39,578 nucleotides of DNA from SAR86 cluster bacterium (GTDB taxonomy: Bacteria > Pseudomonadota > Gammaproteobacteria > Pseudomonadales > Pseudohongiellaceae). The notes under the pieces are model-generated. The model saw only the letters and a list, made by a program, of their open reading frames with translations. It was not told the DNA's origin and did no database searches. This document shows, one piece after another, positions 32,590 to 39,578 of the stretch. The translations under genes and the position numbers were made by a program. Where the stretch lies: contig NVVJ01000010.1 in the NCBI GenBank assembly GCA_002402175.1, positions 20,061-59,638 on the forward strand. Reading direction: 5' to 3'. The number at the start of each line of letters is the position of its first letter. The stretch's first letter is position 1.

Positions 32590-33950
32590 ATGCTCAGGCC
32601 AGAAGTTCCCTCGTTGAGTCACGGCAGATTTTTCTGCAAGATAAACTAGACCGTTTTACTCAGGAAATACAACCACCGATTTTACCTGTTCAGGGTCGAC
32701 TAGTACAAATGACAGGTCTAACTTTAGTTGCGGCGGGATGCCAGGCTCCTATTGGAAGTCGCTGTAAAATTTCGGTTTCCCCTGGCAATGATATCGAAGC
32801 GGAAGTGGTTGGTTTTTCGAGCGGAAATCTTTATTTAATGCCAATTGGTCGCGTACGCGGATTGGTACCTGGGGCTAAAGTAACTCCAATTAGGCACTAC
32901 CCTGAAGTAGGCGTAGGCAAAGAATTGTTAGGTCGAGTTATTGATGGCAATGGCGAACCAATAGATCAACTCGGTGAAATAAAATATCAGCATCACGTGA
33001 GTCTCTTAGGCCCTCCTATCAATCCATTTGCTAGAAAACCTATTAATCAAGCTCTTGATGTTGGTGTAAGGGCTATAAACTCATTACTCAGTATCGGTCG
33101 AGGGCAACGAATGGGCTTGTTCGCCGGCAGTGGTGTTGGAAAAAGCGTCCTGCTTGGGCAAATGACAAAAAATACCGAAGCCGATGTAGTCGTGGTAGGC
33201 CTTATAGGCGAGCGCGGCAGAGAAGTCAGAGAATTTGTTGATAATATATTTGGGCCTGAAAATATCAAAAAATCTGTCGTTGTAGCAACCCCCGCCGATG
33301 ACCCACCTCTTATGAGAATTCATGGTACATGGCGAGCAACGGCCATAGCAGAATATTTTCGTGATCAGGGCCTAAACGTATTACTGCTAATTGACTCGCT
33401 AACTCGATTTGCTCAGGCTCAAAGAGAGCTTGCGCTAGCTATAGGAGAGCCACCGGTAACAAAGGGCTATCCGCCTTCTGTTTTTGCTCAGATCCCGCAA
33501 TTGGTAGAGCGTGCCGGTACAGGCACTACCGAATCGGCAGGTTCGATTACCGCGCTCTATACGGTATTGGTCGAGGGAGATGATCAGAATGATCCTATTG
33601 CAGATGCAACTCGTTCAATCTTGGATGGGCACATTGTACTGTCTAGAAGCCTAGCTGAGGCCGGAATTTACCCAGCGATAAATATTGAGGCATCTATAAG
33701 TCGTGTAATGAGCAGCATAGTCGACGATCAACACGCGAAATCTGCGATTAGATTTAAGAAATTGTATAGCACCTACCAACAGAACAAAGACTTGATCAAT
33801 GTAGGGGCCTATCAGGCTGGGTCAAATACGGCGATCGACGAAGCTATAGAGAAATTTCCCGCGCTGCAAAATTATATTCAGCAAGGTGCATCTGAAAAAT
33901 CTGGCTATCAGCAAAGTCTTCAAATGCTGTACTCGCTATTGGATCACTAG
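32586..33950 (+). CDS. fliI: Flagellum-specific ATP synthase-like ATPase FliI
   Basis: Type III export ATPase of 454 residues, F1-beta-like, which unfolds and delivers flagellar substrates to the export gate. Walker A is AGSGVGKS at 180-187. LLLIDSLTRFAQAQRELAL is the Walker B region, and GLIGERGREVREF and PPSVFAQIPQLVERAG are typical of FliI. The N-terminal barrel (about 30-105) and C-terminal helical domain are both complete. The ATG overlaps the fliH stop as ATGA. Confidence 0.96.
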   Translation: MNAQARSSLVESRQIFLQDKLDRFTQEIQPPILPVQGRLVQMTGLTLVAAGCQAPIGSRCKISVSPGNDIEAEVVGFSSGNLYLMPIGRVRGLVPGAKVTPIRHYPEVGVGKELLGRVIDGNGEPIDQLGEIKYQHHVSLLGPPINPFARKPINQALDVGVRAINSLLSIGRGQRMGLFAGSGVGKSVLLGQMTKNTEADVVVVGLIGERGREVREFVDNIFGPENIKKSVVVATPADDPPLMRIHGTWRATAIAEYFRDQGLNVLLLIDSLTRFAQAQRELALAIGEPPVTKGYPPSVFAQIPQLVERAGTGTTESAGSITALYTVLVEGDDQNDPIADATRSILDGHIVLSRSLAEAGIYPAINIEASISRVMSSIVDDQHAKSAIRFKKLYSTYQQNKDLINVGAYQAGSNTAIDEAIEKFPALQNYIQQGASEKSGYQQSLQMLYSLLDH

Positions 33951-33959
33951 GAGCATGTT

Positions 33960-34412
33960 GTGAAACGATCGACTCGCCTGGAAAAAATATCTGATATCAA
34001 TGCCAGTTTTGAAATTGAAGCCGGCTCGCTGTTAGCTTCCGCGCAAGCGCAACACCATACAGTAAGTTCGCAGCTGGAGAAGCTTGTATCTTATAGAAAG
34101 GATTATCATCAACAACTGAAATCGAAGATGGAATATTTGAGTTCCGCTAGCACCATTCAAGGTTACCACCAATTTGTATCAACACTGGAAACCGCAATTT
34201 TACAGCAAACAGAAGTTGTCAAAAATAGTGCAAGACATCTTGAAGCATCAAGAATTAACTGGATAAAGAAAAAACAGGATGTCAAAAAACTGACACGGGC
34301 CGCCGAAATTTTACGGTTGCAAGAAAATGACAAGGCTCGAAAGCTAGAACAAATTGAAAGCGATGAGTTGAGTATTGGCAGATTTAACAAAAAGAAACGC
34401 ATTACCATTTAG
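33960..34412 (+). CDS. fliJ: Flagellar export chaperone FliJ
   Basis: Coiled-coil general chaperone and central stalk of the export ATPase, 150 residues, almost entirely helical and charged, as expected for FliJ (about 147 in enterics). The start is a GTG at 33960 with GGAG 6 bases upstream. It follows fliI by 9 bases and is followed by a 110-bp gap with a sigma-54 promoter for fliK. Sequence identity of FliJ is usually low; position and coiled-coil character carry the call. Confidence 0.87.
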   Translation: MKRSTRLEKISDINASFEIEAGSLLASAQAQHHTVSSQLEKLVSYRKDYHQQLKSKMEYLSSASTIQGYHQFVSTLETAILQQTEVVKNSARHLEASRINWIKKKQDVKKLTRAAEILRLQENDKARKLEQIESDELSIGRFNKKKRITI

Positions 34413-34434
34413 AATGCGCCGAATTGACTGCTTC

Positions 34435-34450
34435 TGGCCTGGTACTTGCA
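34435..34450 (+). promoter_or_regulatory. Sigma-54 promoter of fliK
   Basis: TGGCCTGGTACTTGCA fits TGGCACG-N4-TTGC with two mismatches in the -24 element but the invariant GG and GC correctly spaced. The fliK ATG is 73 bases downstream. Its -12 element lies inside a 14-bp palindrome. Confidence 0.65.
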
Positions 34451-34455
34451 AGTAC
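34442..34455. promoter_or_regulatory. 14-bp perfect palindrome covering the fliK -12 element
   Basis: GTACTTGCAAGTAC is perfectly symmetric and covers the -12 TTGC of the fliK promoter. A protein bound there would block sigma-54 polymerase, so a repressor operator is possible. Confidence 0.4.
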
Positions 34456-34522
34456 TTGCTGTGAGAAGACAAGATGGAAATCTTGTTAAGAATTGCAACA
34501 CAACATATAGAAGAAACATACA

Positions 34523-35737
34523 ATGCATATCGCTTCACAGAGTAGTTCACCGCTGCTATTAGGTAATTCGAATGCGGAAAGCAGTATTGCCAGCGCGTCA
34601 ACTCACGGTGATGAATCGTCTTCTGGTAAGCATACCAACGGGTTTGCATCAGTCCTGGACAATCAAGTCGAGAAGAAGCATCAGCATTCGAAAGCCTCAT
34701 CAGCTAGCGACAAAAATTCCGGACAGCACACCAACGAAGGCCGCGACGATGAAAATACACCAATAGCGAGTGGTAACAACAACCATGCCCCTGCTGAGCT
34801 CGATCAACTCGACAACTCCAACAAAGAATCGACAGAAACTGACACTAATAAACAACTGGCGCTACTCGAGCTAGACGGCAAGCTAATTCCCCTTAGCGGC
34901 AATAGTTTGCCGGAAGGTTTTAGGGTCGATGATAATACGTTGGTAAATACTCAACAATCAGACAGCAAATCTGCCTTTCAATTTCCCGGCAACATGCTAA
35001 CAACGAACTCTCTTGAAGAATCTCGGCTAATTGGCAAGCCATCAGTCGATGGCAAAAATGAAAGCAGTGTAGTCGATAGAAACAACAGCCAGGGCAACAT
35101 ATTGACAGGCAAGAGCAATAGTGAATTTATTGACAATTTTATTGAATTTGCAAGTAAAGCGAATTCTCGTGAAGAGAACTCCGCGCATATACAGCAATCA
35201 TCTCACGTTCAATCCGAAAGCAGTGCGACTAATCTAGCTCTAAGCAGTTTCAATGGTCTAGACAAAATTTCTTCCACCCGCGGCGGTGGACTAACAGGCT
35301 TTAACAGCATTGCACAACCCCTGGTCGAGGCCCAAGCCGGAAGCACCGAATGGAATAACCAGGTTGGCGACAAGCTCCGCTGGATGACTAAGGCAAATAT
35401 TTCATCTGCAGAAATAAAACTAAACCCAGCCGAGCTTGGCTCTATCGAAATAAAAATATCTACTGAAGACAATCAAACCAAAATTACTTTCCTTACAGCT
35501 AGCGCGGCCACCAAAGAAATTATTGAAGAGTCCCTCCCCAGGCTAAGAGACTTGCTTAGCGAGAGTGGATTACAACTTGAGCAAAGTGATGTGTCGCAAA
35601 GAAATCTTTCCGACAATGGCGACTCTGAAGAACAAAACATATTCGCCGGGCTTAAAGGTGACGACGAAGAAAGAATTGCTGAAACACAGATCAGCGCTCG
35701 AAAAGCAACTTTAGGACAGATCGATCACTATGTTTAA
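34523..35737 (+). CDS. fliK: Flagellar hook-length control protein FliK
   Basis: Secreted hook-length ruler and specificity switch, 404 residues. The N-terminal two thirds are polar, rich in Ser, Asn, Asp and His, and low in complexity, typical of the disordered ruler. The C-terminal switch domain (about 270-365) is conserved: WNNQVGDKLRWMTKANISSA, EIKLNPAELGSIEIKIS and ATKEIIEESLPRLRDLLSES. It is probably expressed from the sigma-54 promoter at 34435 and lies 33 bases before the second fliL. Confidence 0.9.
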   Translation: MHIASQSSSPLLLGNSNAESSIASASTHGDESSSGKHTNGFASVLDNQVEKKHQHSKASSASDKNSGQHTNEGRDDENTPIASGNNNHAPAELDQLDNSNKESTETDTNKQLALLELDGKLIPLSGNSLPEGFRVDDNTLVNTQQSDSKSAFQFPGNMLTTNSLEESRLIGKPSVDGKNESSVVDRNNSQGNILTGKSNSEFIDNFIEFASKANSREENSAHIQQSSHVQSESSATNLALSSFNGLDKISSTRGGGLTGFNSIAQPLVEAQAGSTEWNNQVGDKLRWMTKANISSAEIKLNPAELGSIEIKISTEDNQTKITFLTASAATKEIIEESLPRLRDLLSESGLQLEQSDVSQRNLSDNGDSEEQNIFAGLKGDDEERIAETQISARKATLGQIDHYV

Positions 35738-35770
35738 CGAGCGATTTCAAGCTAGAGGTTTAAAGAAGGT

Positions 35771-36241
35771 ATGAGCAAGAAGAAGATATTCTGGTTTTTG
35801 GTCCTGTTGGCAGGTGCCGCAGGGCCCACGTACCAGTACGGCTATTTGCCTTCACTTAAGCAATCCACTGAAGGCGTGGAAGCAGCCAGCATTGGTGTGC
35901 AGCCCCGAATGATGTCGAATGATGACTTTATCTACATGCCGATAAACCCACCGTTCGTTGTTAACTTCACGCACCTTGGCGCTCTCAGATATTTACAGAT
36001 ATCGCTTGAAGTAATGTACTCAGACCAACATTTACTAGACCAAGTTCAGGAGCATATGCCAGCGATTAGGAATTCGCTTATTCTGCTATTAAGTGATCAG
36101 CCATTTGAAAAGCTAAGTACATTTGATGGAAAGCAAGAGCTACGAGAGGAAATGATGTTAGCCGTTAATGACATTATAGCCAATAAGGAAAATTTCAGCT
36201 CTCCTGGGCAGATGTTCATAACAAATTTTGTAATGCAGTGA
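35771..36241 (+). CDS. fliL: Flagellar basal-body associated protein FliL, second copy
   Basis: FliL-family inner-membrane protein of 156 residues in the usual fliK-fliL position. A membrane helix covers about residues 5-20, followed by the periplasmic domain with ALRYLQISLEVMYSDQ, HMPAIRNSLILLLSDQP, FDGKQELREEMMLAVNDI and FITNFVMQ. It is clearly diverged from the first FliL (24162-24623), with the same motif order but different linker and charge. fliM, which normally follows within a few bases, is absent; fliN starts 83 bp further on. Confidence 0.9.
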   Translation: MSKKKIFWFLVLLAGAAGPTYQYGYLPSLKQSTEGVEAASIGVQPRMMSNDDFIYMPINPPFVVNFTHLGALRYLQISLEVMYSDQHLLDQVQEHMPAIRNSLILLLSDQPFEKLSTFDGKQELREEMMLAVNDIIANKENFSSPGQMFITNFVMQ

Positions 36242-36259
36242 ATTTAGTGGTTATCAGTA

Positions 36260-36289
36260 TTGAATTTTACTGAAACACCTTTTTATAAT
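36260..36289 (+). promoter_or_regulatory. Sigma-70-like promoter of fliN
   Basis: TTGAAT (36260-36265) and TATAAT (36284-36289) are separated by 18 bases, a good sigma-70-type promoter in the 83-bp gap where fliM would normally be. Transcription would start about 29 bases before the fliN ATG, which has AGGA 9 bases upstream. Confidence 0.5.
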
Positions 36290-36324
36290 TTTACACTCAA
36301 TATTCTAATAACAGGAATAGTAGT

Positions 36325-36864
36325 ATGACCGACGAGAACAATGAATCTGATAACGCTTCTGAAGAAGAAAAACCTGAAACTCAAGTAGTTGAAGATCAGC
36401 AAGCTGACGAATCTGAGGCACAGGATGCCAAAGAGCAAAGCGATGCTGACGCTGGAGCGCAGGATATCCAGGATCAGCAGGCTGGAAAATCTGAAACACA
36501 GGATGATGAGGAACAAGCAACTGAAAAAGAATCTAGCTTAACCAGCCCCCCTCTGAAAGAAAAAAGCGACACAGCTCATGACATAGCTAAATCCATTAGT
36601 GCAAAAGATGTCAATATTGATACTCTGTTGAAAGTTCCAGTTTCACTGGCTATCGAAGTTGGGCGAACACAGATGACTTTGAGCGATTTGATTGAGACAC
36701 AAGAAGGCTCAGTAATTGAACTGGACCGATTGTTGGACGAACCATTGGACATATTGGTAAATGGCGCTCTAATAGCTCATGGTGTGGTAGTGCTTGCAAA
36801 TGAAAAATTTGGTCTTCAAATAACCGACATCATCAGCCTGGAAGATAGAGCTCGAAGCTTGTAG
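36325..36864 (+). CDS. fliN: Flagellar switch protein FliN with long acidic N-terminal extension
   Basis: C-ring protein of 179 residues. The C-terminal SpoA domain (about 95-179) is normal FliN: VNIDTLLKVPVSLAIEVGRT, LDEPLDILVNGALIAHG and EKFGLQITDIISLEDR. Before it lie about 95 residues rich in Glu, Asp, Gln, Ser and Ala, predicted to be disordered; a short N-terminal region is common in FliN but this one is long. It contains an imperfect duplication, QQADESEAQDAKEQ and QQAGKSETQDDEEQ. The gene is separated from fliL by a gap with its own sigma-70-like promoter, and fliO, fliP, fliQ and fliR, which usually follow, are absent. It converges with the PilZ-fliT-fliS-fliD group. Confidence 0.93.
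   Translation: MTDENNESDNASEEEKPETQVVEDQQADESEAQDAKEQSDADAGAQDIQDQQAGKSETQDDEEQATEKESSLTSPPLKEKSDTAHDIAKSISAKDVNIDTLLKVPVSLAIEVGRTQMTLSDLIETQEGSVIELDRLLDEPLDILVNGALIAHGVVVLANEKFGLQITDIISLEDRARSL
36394..36516 (+). repeat. Duplicated 45-bp unit within fliN
   Basis: Two imperfect 45-bp copies (36394-36438 and 36472-36516) start 78 bp apart and stay in frame. They encode the repeated acidic DQQA...EQ units in the FliN extension, indicating growth by internal duplication. Confidence 0.6.
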
Positions 36865-36871
36865 TCACAGT

Positions 36872-36884
36872 TGTAGCGACTACA
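36872..36884. terminator. Short stem-loop between fliN and the convergent PilZ gene
   Basis: TGTAG-CGA-CTACA is a perfect 5-bp inverted repeat, 7 bases after the fliN stop, in the 56-bp gap between convergent genes. It lacks a T-run and is weak as a terminator. Confidence 0.25.
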
Positions 36885-36920
36885 TAGGAAAATTTATTAT
36901 CAGGGTTTGCGCGGGGAACA

Positions 36921-37484
36921 CTAAGAGCTACTCTCAGGTTCCCTGTTCTCTTCCGATGCATGCTCTAACGCTATTGTGCGCCGGTGGTTTTGGAAGATGA
37001 TTTTTTCGAGTCGATCTTTAACACCCGTGCCAATACCTACAAATTTGATGGCGATTCGCTTCGAGTTTGAGCTGTGAACAATTTCGCCGAATAATTTCAA
37101 TGCCCTGGGAAAAGATGGTGCTATATAGAGAGTTACCTGAACCGAATTGCCGATTTTATATTTAGATTCCGGCCCTTCATATTCCATGCCGCTGACGTTC
37201 ATGGTTAGCCCCAGCACTGGAGGTAGTTGTACTTGCTTAACCAGAAGTTCACCTACCATGTCCAGAAGCAAACTAATCTTCAAATCCTGACGCTTTAGTT
37301 CAAGACCAATATTATCAAGCTCATCGATTTCTACTGGATCATGCCAAATCAAACTGGTCTTAAGGAAATTCTCGTTGCCATTGTCAGATAATGCCAATTG
37401 CCCGTGTGTCGGCAAACTATCAAGCAGGCTAACTTCAAGAGGGTATTCCCCTTCAAGCTTTAAACGATCTTCAAACACATCCAT
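36921..37484 (-). CDS. PilZ-like protein without the arginine motif, in the fliDST operon
   Basis: Cytoplasmic protein of 187 residues. The middle is helical (about 55-85, LELKRQDLKISLLLDMVGELL) and a PilZ-like barrel follows with LTMNVSGMEYEG (93-104), IGNSVQVTLYIAP and LKLFGEIVHSS, ending in a helix with FQNHRRTIALE. Its layout and motif order match the stator-linked PilZ protein of 190 residues at 21453-22025. Unlike that one, it has no RxxxR near the N-terminus, and the second motif reads NVSGME, not N/DxSxxG, so c-di-GMP binding is doubtful. AGAGGT lies 6 bases before the ATG. It is the last gene after fliD, fliS and fliT, with a 63-bp gap from fliT. Confidence 0.72.
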   Translation of the reverse strand: MDVFEDRLKLEGEYPLEVSLLDSLPTHGQLALSDNGNENFLKTSLIWHDPVEIDELDNIGLELKRQDLKISLLLDMVGELLVKQVQLPPVLGLTMNVSGMEYEGPESKYKIGNSVQVTLYIAPSFPRALKLFGEIVHSSNSKRIAIKFVGIGTGVKDRLEKIIFQNHRRTIALEHASEENREPESSS

Positions 37485-37547
37485 GATTAACCTCTAGGAA
37501 GGCACTATTCGGCAAAGGAACATCTACTCGTCATGGAATTATAACAC

Positions 37548-37922
37548 CTAAAACGAATCCTGATTTTGCTGATAGCTGTGTACAGCGCTCTTACCACTTT
37601 GCAACCTGTTTTGTTCACTCATGGTTTCTGTTCTGGCATTCTTAACCAGTAACGCGATTTGCGTGTTAAGTGCTATCAACGTTGCAATCGCCTCAGCAAT
37701 CAATAATGACTGCGCTTCCAAACTATCCTGAAAACAGGCAACCAATTCTTCTTTTCGAGAAATCTCCATTTCTTCCACAGAATCCCAATCTTCCTTTTGG
37801 GCGCAGATTAACATCTGTTCAGTACACTGAAGAAGCTTGGCTAACTGGAAGCGTCTCTGCCTGTCCAGGTCGTCTTTATTTTCTTCAGTTTCTGCGAATT
37901 TGTTGGACACTAATTGTAACAC
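37548..37922 (-). CDS. fliT: FliT-like flagellar export chaperone
   Basis: Small helical protein of 124 residues, predicted to be the chaperone for the cap protein FliD. I chose the GTG at 37922, which overlaps the fliS stop as TAGTG and has GAGGTG 6 bases upstream; the frame is open further into fliS but that would create a longer overlap without a ribosome site. The charged helical pattern (QRRFQLAKLLQCTEQMLICA, DWDSVEEMEISRKEELVACF) with an EMEISRKEEL-type block is FliT-like. Sequence similarity in this family is low, so position after fliS carries weight. Confidence 0.75.
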   Translation of the reverse strand: MLQLVSNKFAETEENKDDLDRQRRFQLAKLLQCTEQMLICAQKEDWDSVEEMEISRKEELVACFQDSLEAQSLLIAEAIATLIALNTQIALLVKNARTETMSEQNRLQSGKSAVHSYQQNQDSF

Positions 37923-38317
37923 TAGGCACCTCGAAGATTGTCTGGTATTGCATCCCAACCAGATTTTATCTGTCCTATTAGAGAAACTACTTCTTCAATG
38001 ATTTTGGCGTCGGAGTTGATGTTAGCTTCAACCAACCGTCGCTCCATGTAGTCATACAATGACGCCAGGCCGGAGGCAATCTCGCCTCCTTTAGCCATGT
38101 CCAGGCTTGCACGTAAACTATCAATGATTCTTATAGTCGAGCTTATTGCCTGTCCTTGTTCGGCAGTCGCGCCTCTCTCAATAAACCCCGTGGCTTTGGC
38201 CAGCTTTTCCAGCACACCATCCAGTAGCATCGCAACCAGGCTATGGGGGGAAGAAGCTGACACCTTGCTTTGTATGCCAACTGATTGATATTGGTTTAGA
38301 GCTGAATAATTATACAT
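37922..38317 (-). CDS. fliS: Flagellin export chaperone FliS
   Basis: Cytoplasmic flagellin chaperone of 131 residues. The N-terminal MYNYSALNQYQSVGIQSKV and the following SPHSLVAMLLDGVLEKLAKA are clear FliS signatures, with GGEIASGLASLYDYMERRL and a closing helix. AGGA lies 7 bases before the ATG. It is 61 bp after fliD and overlaps fliT by one base. Confidence 0.94.
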   Translation of the reverse strand: MYNYSALNQYQSVGIQSKVSASSPHSLVAMLLDGVLEKLAKATGFIERGATAEQGQAISSTIRIIDSLRASLDMAKGGEIASGLASLYDYMERRLVEANINSDAKIIEEVVSLIGQIKSGWDAIPDNLRGA

Positions 38318-38378
38318 CGGGTTATCCTAACTTATAAAAATTGAAATTTATGTTTTCGCTAATTTTGTATCACGCTGC

Positions 38379-39578
38379 CTAATTACGATTTGCCGCGAAA
38401 GGCTTCAGCAGATTGTCCAGTTGACCTTGCAGGAATGTACTCGTGCTTTCCAAACCGGCCAACAGTCTATCTAACGCATTAAACTGTCGAGAATATCTTT
38501 CTTCAACAGCCTCCCATTTCAGCTCTAATTGAGCTCGGCGGTCTGCCACATCATCTATACGATCCTGAAAAGTGTCTAATCTAGATTCAAGGGCCCCTTC
38601 TTCATCTAAAAGATTCTCGAACAAAACATCTAGCTGACTCGTCAATCCTCTAGTAAAACTAAAGGTACCTCTATTTCCTGTAGTAGTTCCTGCAATCGTT
38701 AAAGTAAGCCCTTCAGTGTCAGAGCCTTCGGCGCCGCTAAGTGTATTACCAACACCTGTACCGGCTACTCCGCCTATCGATCCAACAACGTCGTCTCCAA
38801 CAGTGCCTGAATTCACACTAAACCCAATATCCGCAGCCGAATTGGTATCGATAGCCAAAACGTTAACAGTAGATTCACTTCCTAAAGAATCAGAAGTTAT
38901 CGAGAAGCTATTGCTTCCACTGTTATAGGCTACAGTGACTGTCTTTGATACGTCCTGTAAAGCTGTGGAGCTGTTGATCTGCACCTGTAGCTCAGCCGCC
39001 AGATCTGCACCAGCGCTATATGTGCCTGCCGTTAGTGTTATCTCTCCAGCATCTATGCCATCTATTTCAATGGTCAAATTATTATTGTCAGAATCGATTA
39101 CTACCGTGCCGCCACTTCCAAAATCAGGAAGAACCGAAGCCGAATCTAATACACCACTGCTGGCCAGTGTCGTTATATCTACGACATAATCGCCAATCAC
39201 TGTAGCAATACTTGACGCGTTGTATGATATTTCCTCATCACTCGCCGTGCCGATAGCGGCAAACATGCGCGCAACAATAACCGGGTCGTTAGCTAACGCT
39301 GAATTTAATGCCTCCGGATCAAGTAGCAGAGTACCCGACTCTGTTGTGGTGATTCCCAGTTCAGCCAAATTTGTGATAGACCCTGATAAACCTGTAACCG
39401 CATTTCGTAAAATATTATTAATCTGCCCCTCAATAGCACGCAGGGTAAAATCCCCTAATAAGGCAGAAGGAATATCATTCTCCGCATCATAAGAACTTAA
39501 TGAATTTGAAGTGTTTATATATTGATTGTATCCAGAAATAAAACTACCAACACTGCCAAGCACTGAATTGAAATCAGC
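38379..39578 (-). CDS. fliD: Flagellar filament cap protein FliD, N-terminus beyond the window
   Basis: Filament cap protein that helps polymerise flagellin at the tip. The gene is cut at its 5' end by the window edge; 399 residues are visible, and the frame is open to base 39578 without a start. The visible part begins in the D2/D1 region (SVGSFISGYNQYINTSNSLS), includes ITNLAELGITTTESGTLLLD and NDPVIVARMFA, typical of FliD_C, and ends with the coiled-coil RLDTFQDRIDDV and the tail FNALDRLLAGLESTSTFLQ. A Ser/Gly/Thr/Asp-rich insertion lies in the middle (about residues 150-295) with VGNTLSGAEGSDTEGL. It is the first gene of the fliD-fliS-fliT-PilZ run. Confidence 0.93.
   Translation of the reverse strand, partial: ADFNSVLGSVGSFISGYNQYINTSNSLSSYDAENDIPSALLGDFTLRAIEGQINNILRNAVTGLSGSITNLAELGITTTESGTLLLDPEALNSALANDPVIVARMFAAIGTASDEEISYNASSIATVIGDYVVDITTLASSGVLDSASVLPDFGSGGTVVIDSDNNNLTIEIDGIDAGEITLTAGTYSAGADLAAELQVQINSSTALQDVSKTVTVAYNSGSNSFSITSDSLGSESTVNVLAIDTNSAADIGFSVNSGTVGDDVVGSIGGVAGTGVGNTLSGAEGSDTEGLTLTIAGTTTGNRGTFSFTRGLTSQLDVLFENLLDEEGALESRLDTFQDRIDDVADRRAQLELKWEAVEERYSRQFNALDRLLAGLESTSTFLQGQLDNLLKPFAANRN

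Noticed and set aside
36242..36324. A fliM remnant between fliL and fliN
   Set aside because: The 83-bp gap is AT-rich, has a promoter-like pair of hexamers and no coding resemblance to FliM.

Overview
The window looks like a marine gammaproteobacterial chromosome of moderate to low GC. The evidence is a polar-flagellum regulatory hierarchy of the Vibrio/Pseudomonas kind (FlrA, FlrB and FlrC with sigma-54 promoters), a sodium-type PomA/PomB stator pair, a TonB-dependent receptor, and many exported beta-propellers and hydrolases. No rRNA, tRNA, CRISPR array, insertion sequence or phage gene was seen. The genus cannot be named from the sequence alone.

Left part (1-18.8 kb) is a mixed accessory and housekeeping region. 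On the minus strand it has a saccharopine-dehydrogenase-like reductase, heme A synthase, an MltB-type lytic transglycosylase, a small PilZ protein, a PqaA-type protein, a DUF1631 protein and a pectinacetylesterase-like hydrolase. On the plus strand it has a putative HExxH metallopeptidase, an FG-GAP propeller, an NHL propeller followed 8 bp later by an adenylate cyclase-PilZ fusion, then a TonB receptor with a Gly-rich plug insert, a YeeE/YedE (TsuA-like) transporter and an SMP-30-like propeller.

Middle part (18.8-23.8 kb) is a minus-strand run read as pomA-pomB-pilZ-(EAL-HDOD)-(receiver-degenerate EAL). It places the stator beside several probable c-di-GMP-linked proteins.

Right part (24-39.6 kb) is the flagellar region: an orphan fliL, flrA, flrB, flrC, fliE, fliF, fliH, fliI, fliJ, fliK, a second fliL and fliN on the plus strand, then fliD (cut by the window edge), fliS, fliT and a PilZ gene on the minus strand, converging on fliN. 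A near-perfect sigma-54 promoter precedes flrB and another precedes fliK. A sigma-70-like promoter precedes fliN.

The strongest oddity is that fliG and fliM, two of the three C-ring (switch) genes, are absent from their usual slots. fliF overlaps fliH directly, and only 83 bp separate fliL from fliN, yet FliF keeps the kind of C-terminus that binds FliG. FliN carries an acidic, internally repeated N-terminal extension of about 95 residues. Other points of interest are the cyclase-PilZ fusion, two homologous PilZ proteins of which only one keeps the c-di-GMP arginine motif, and an 866-bp gap before flrA. That gap is full of a repeated ATTTGTA(A/G)GAA-like motif and contains a leftward terminator with no visible gene feeding it.
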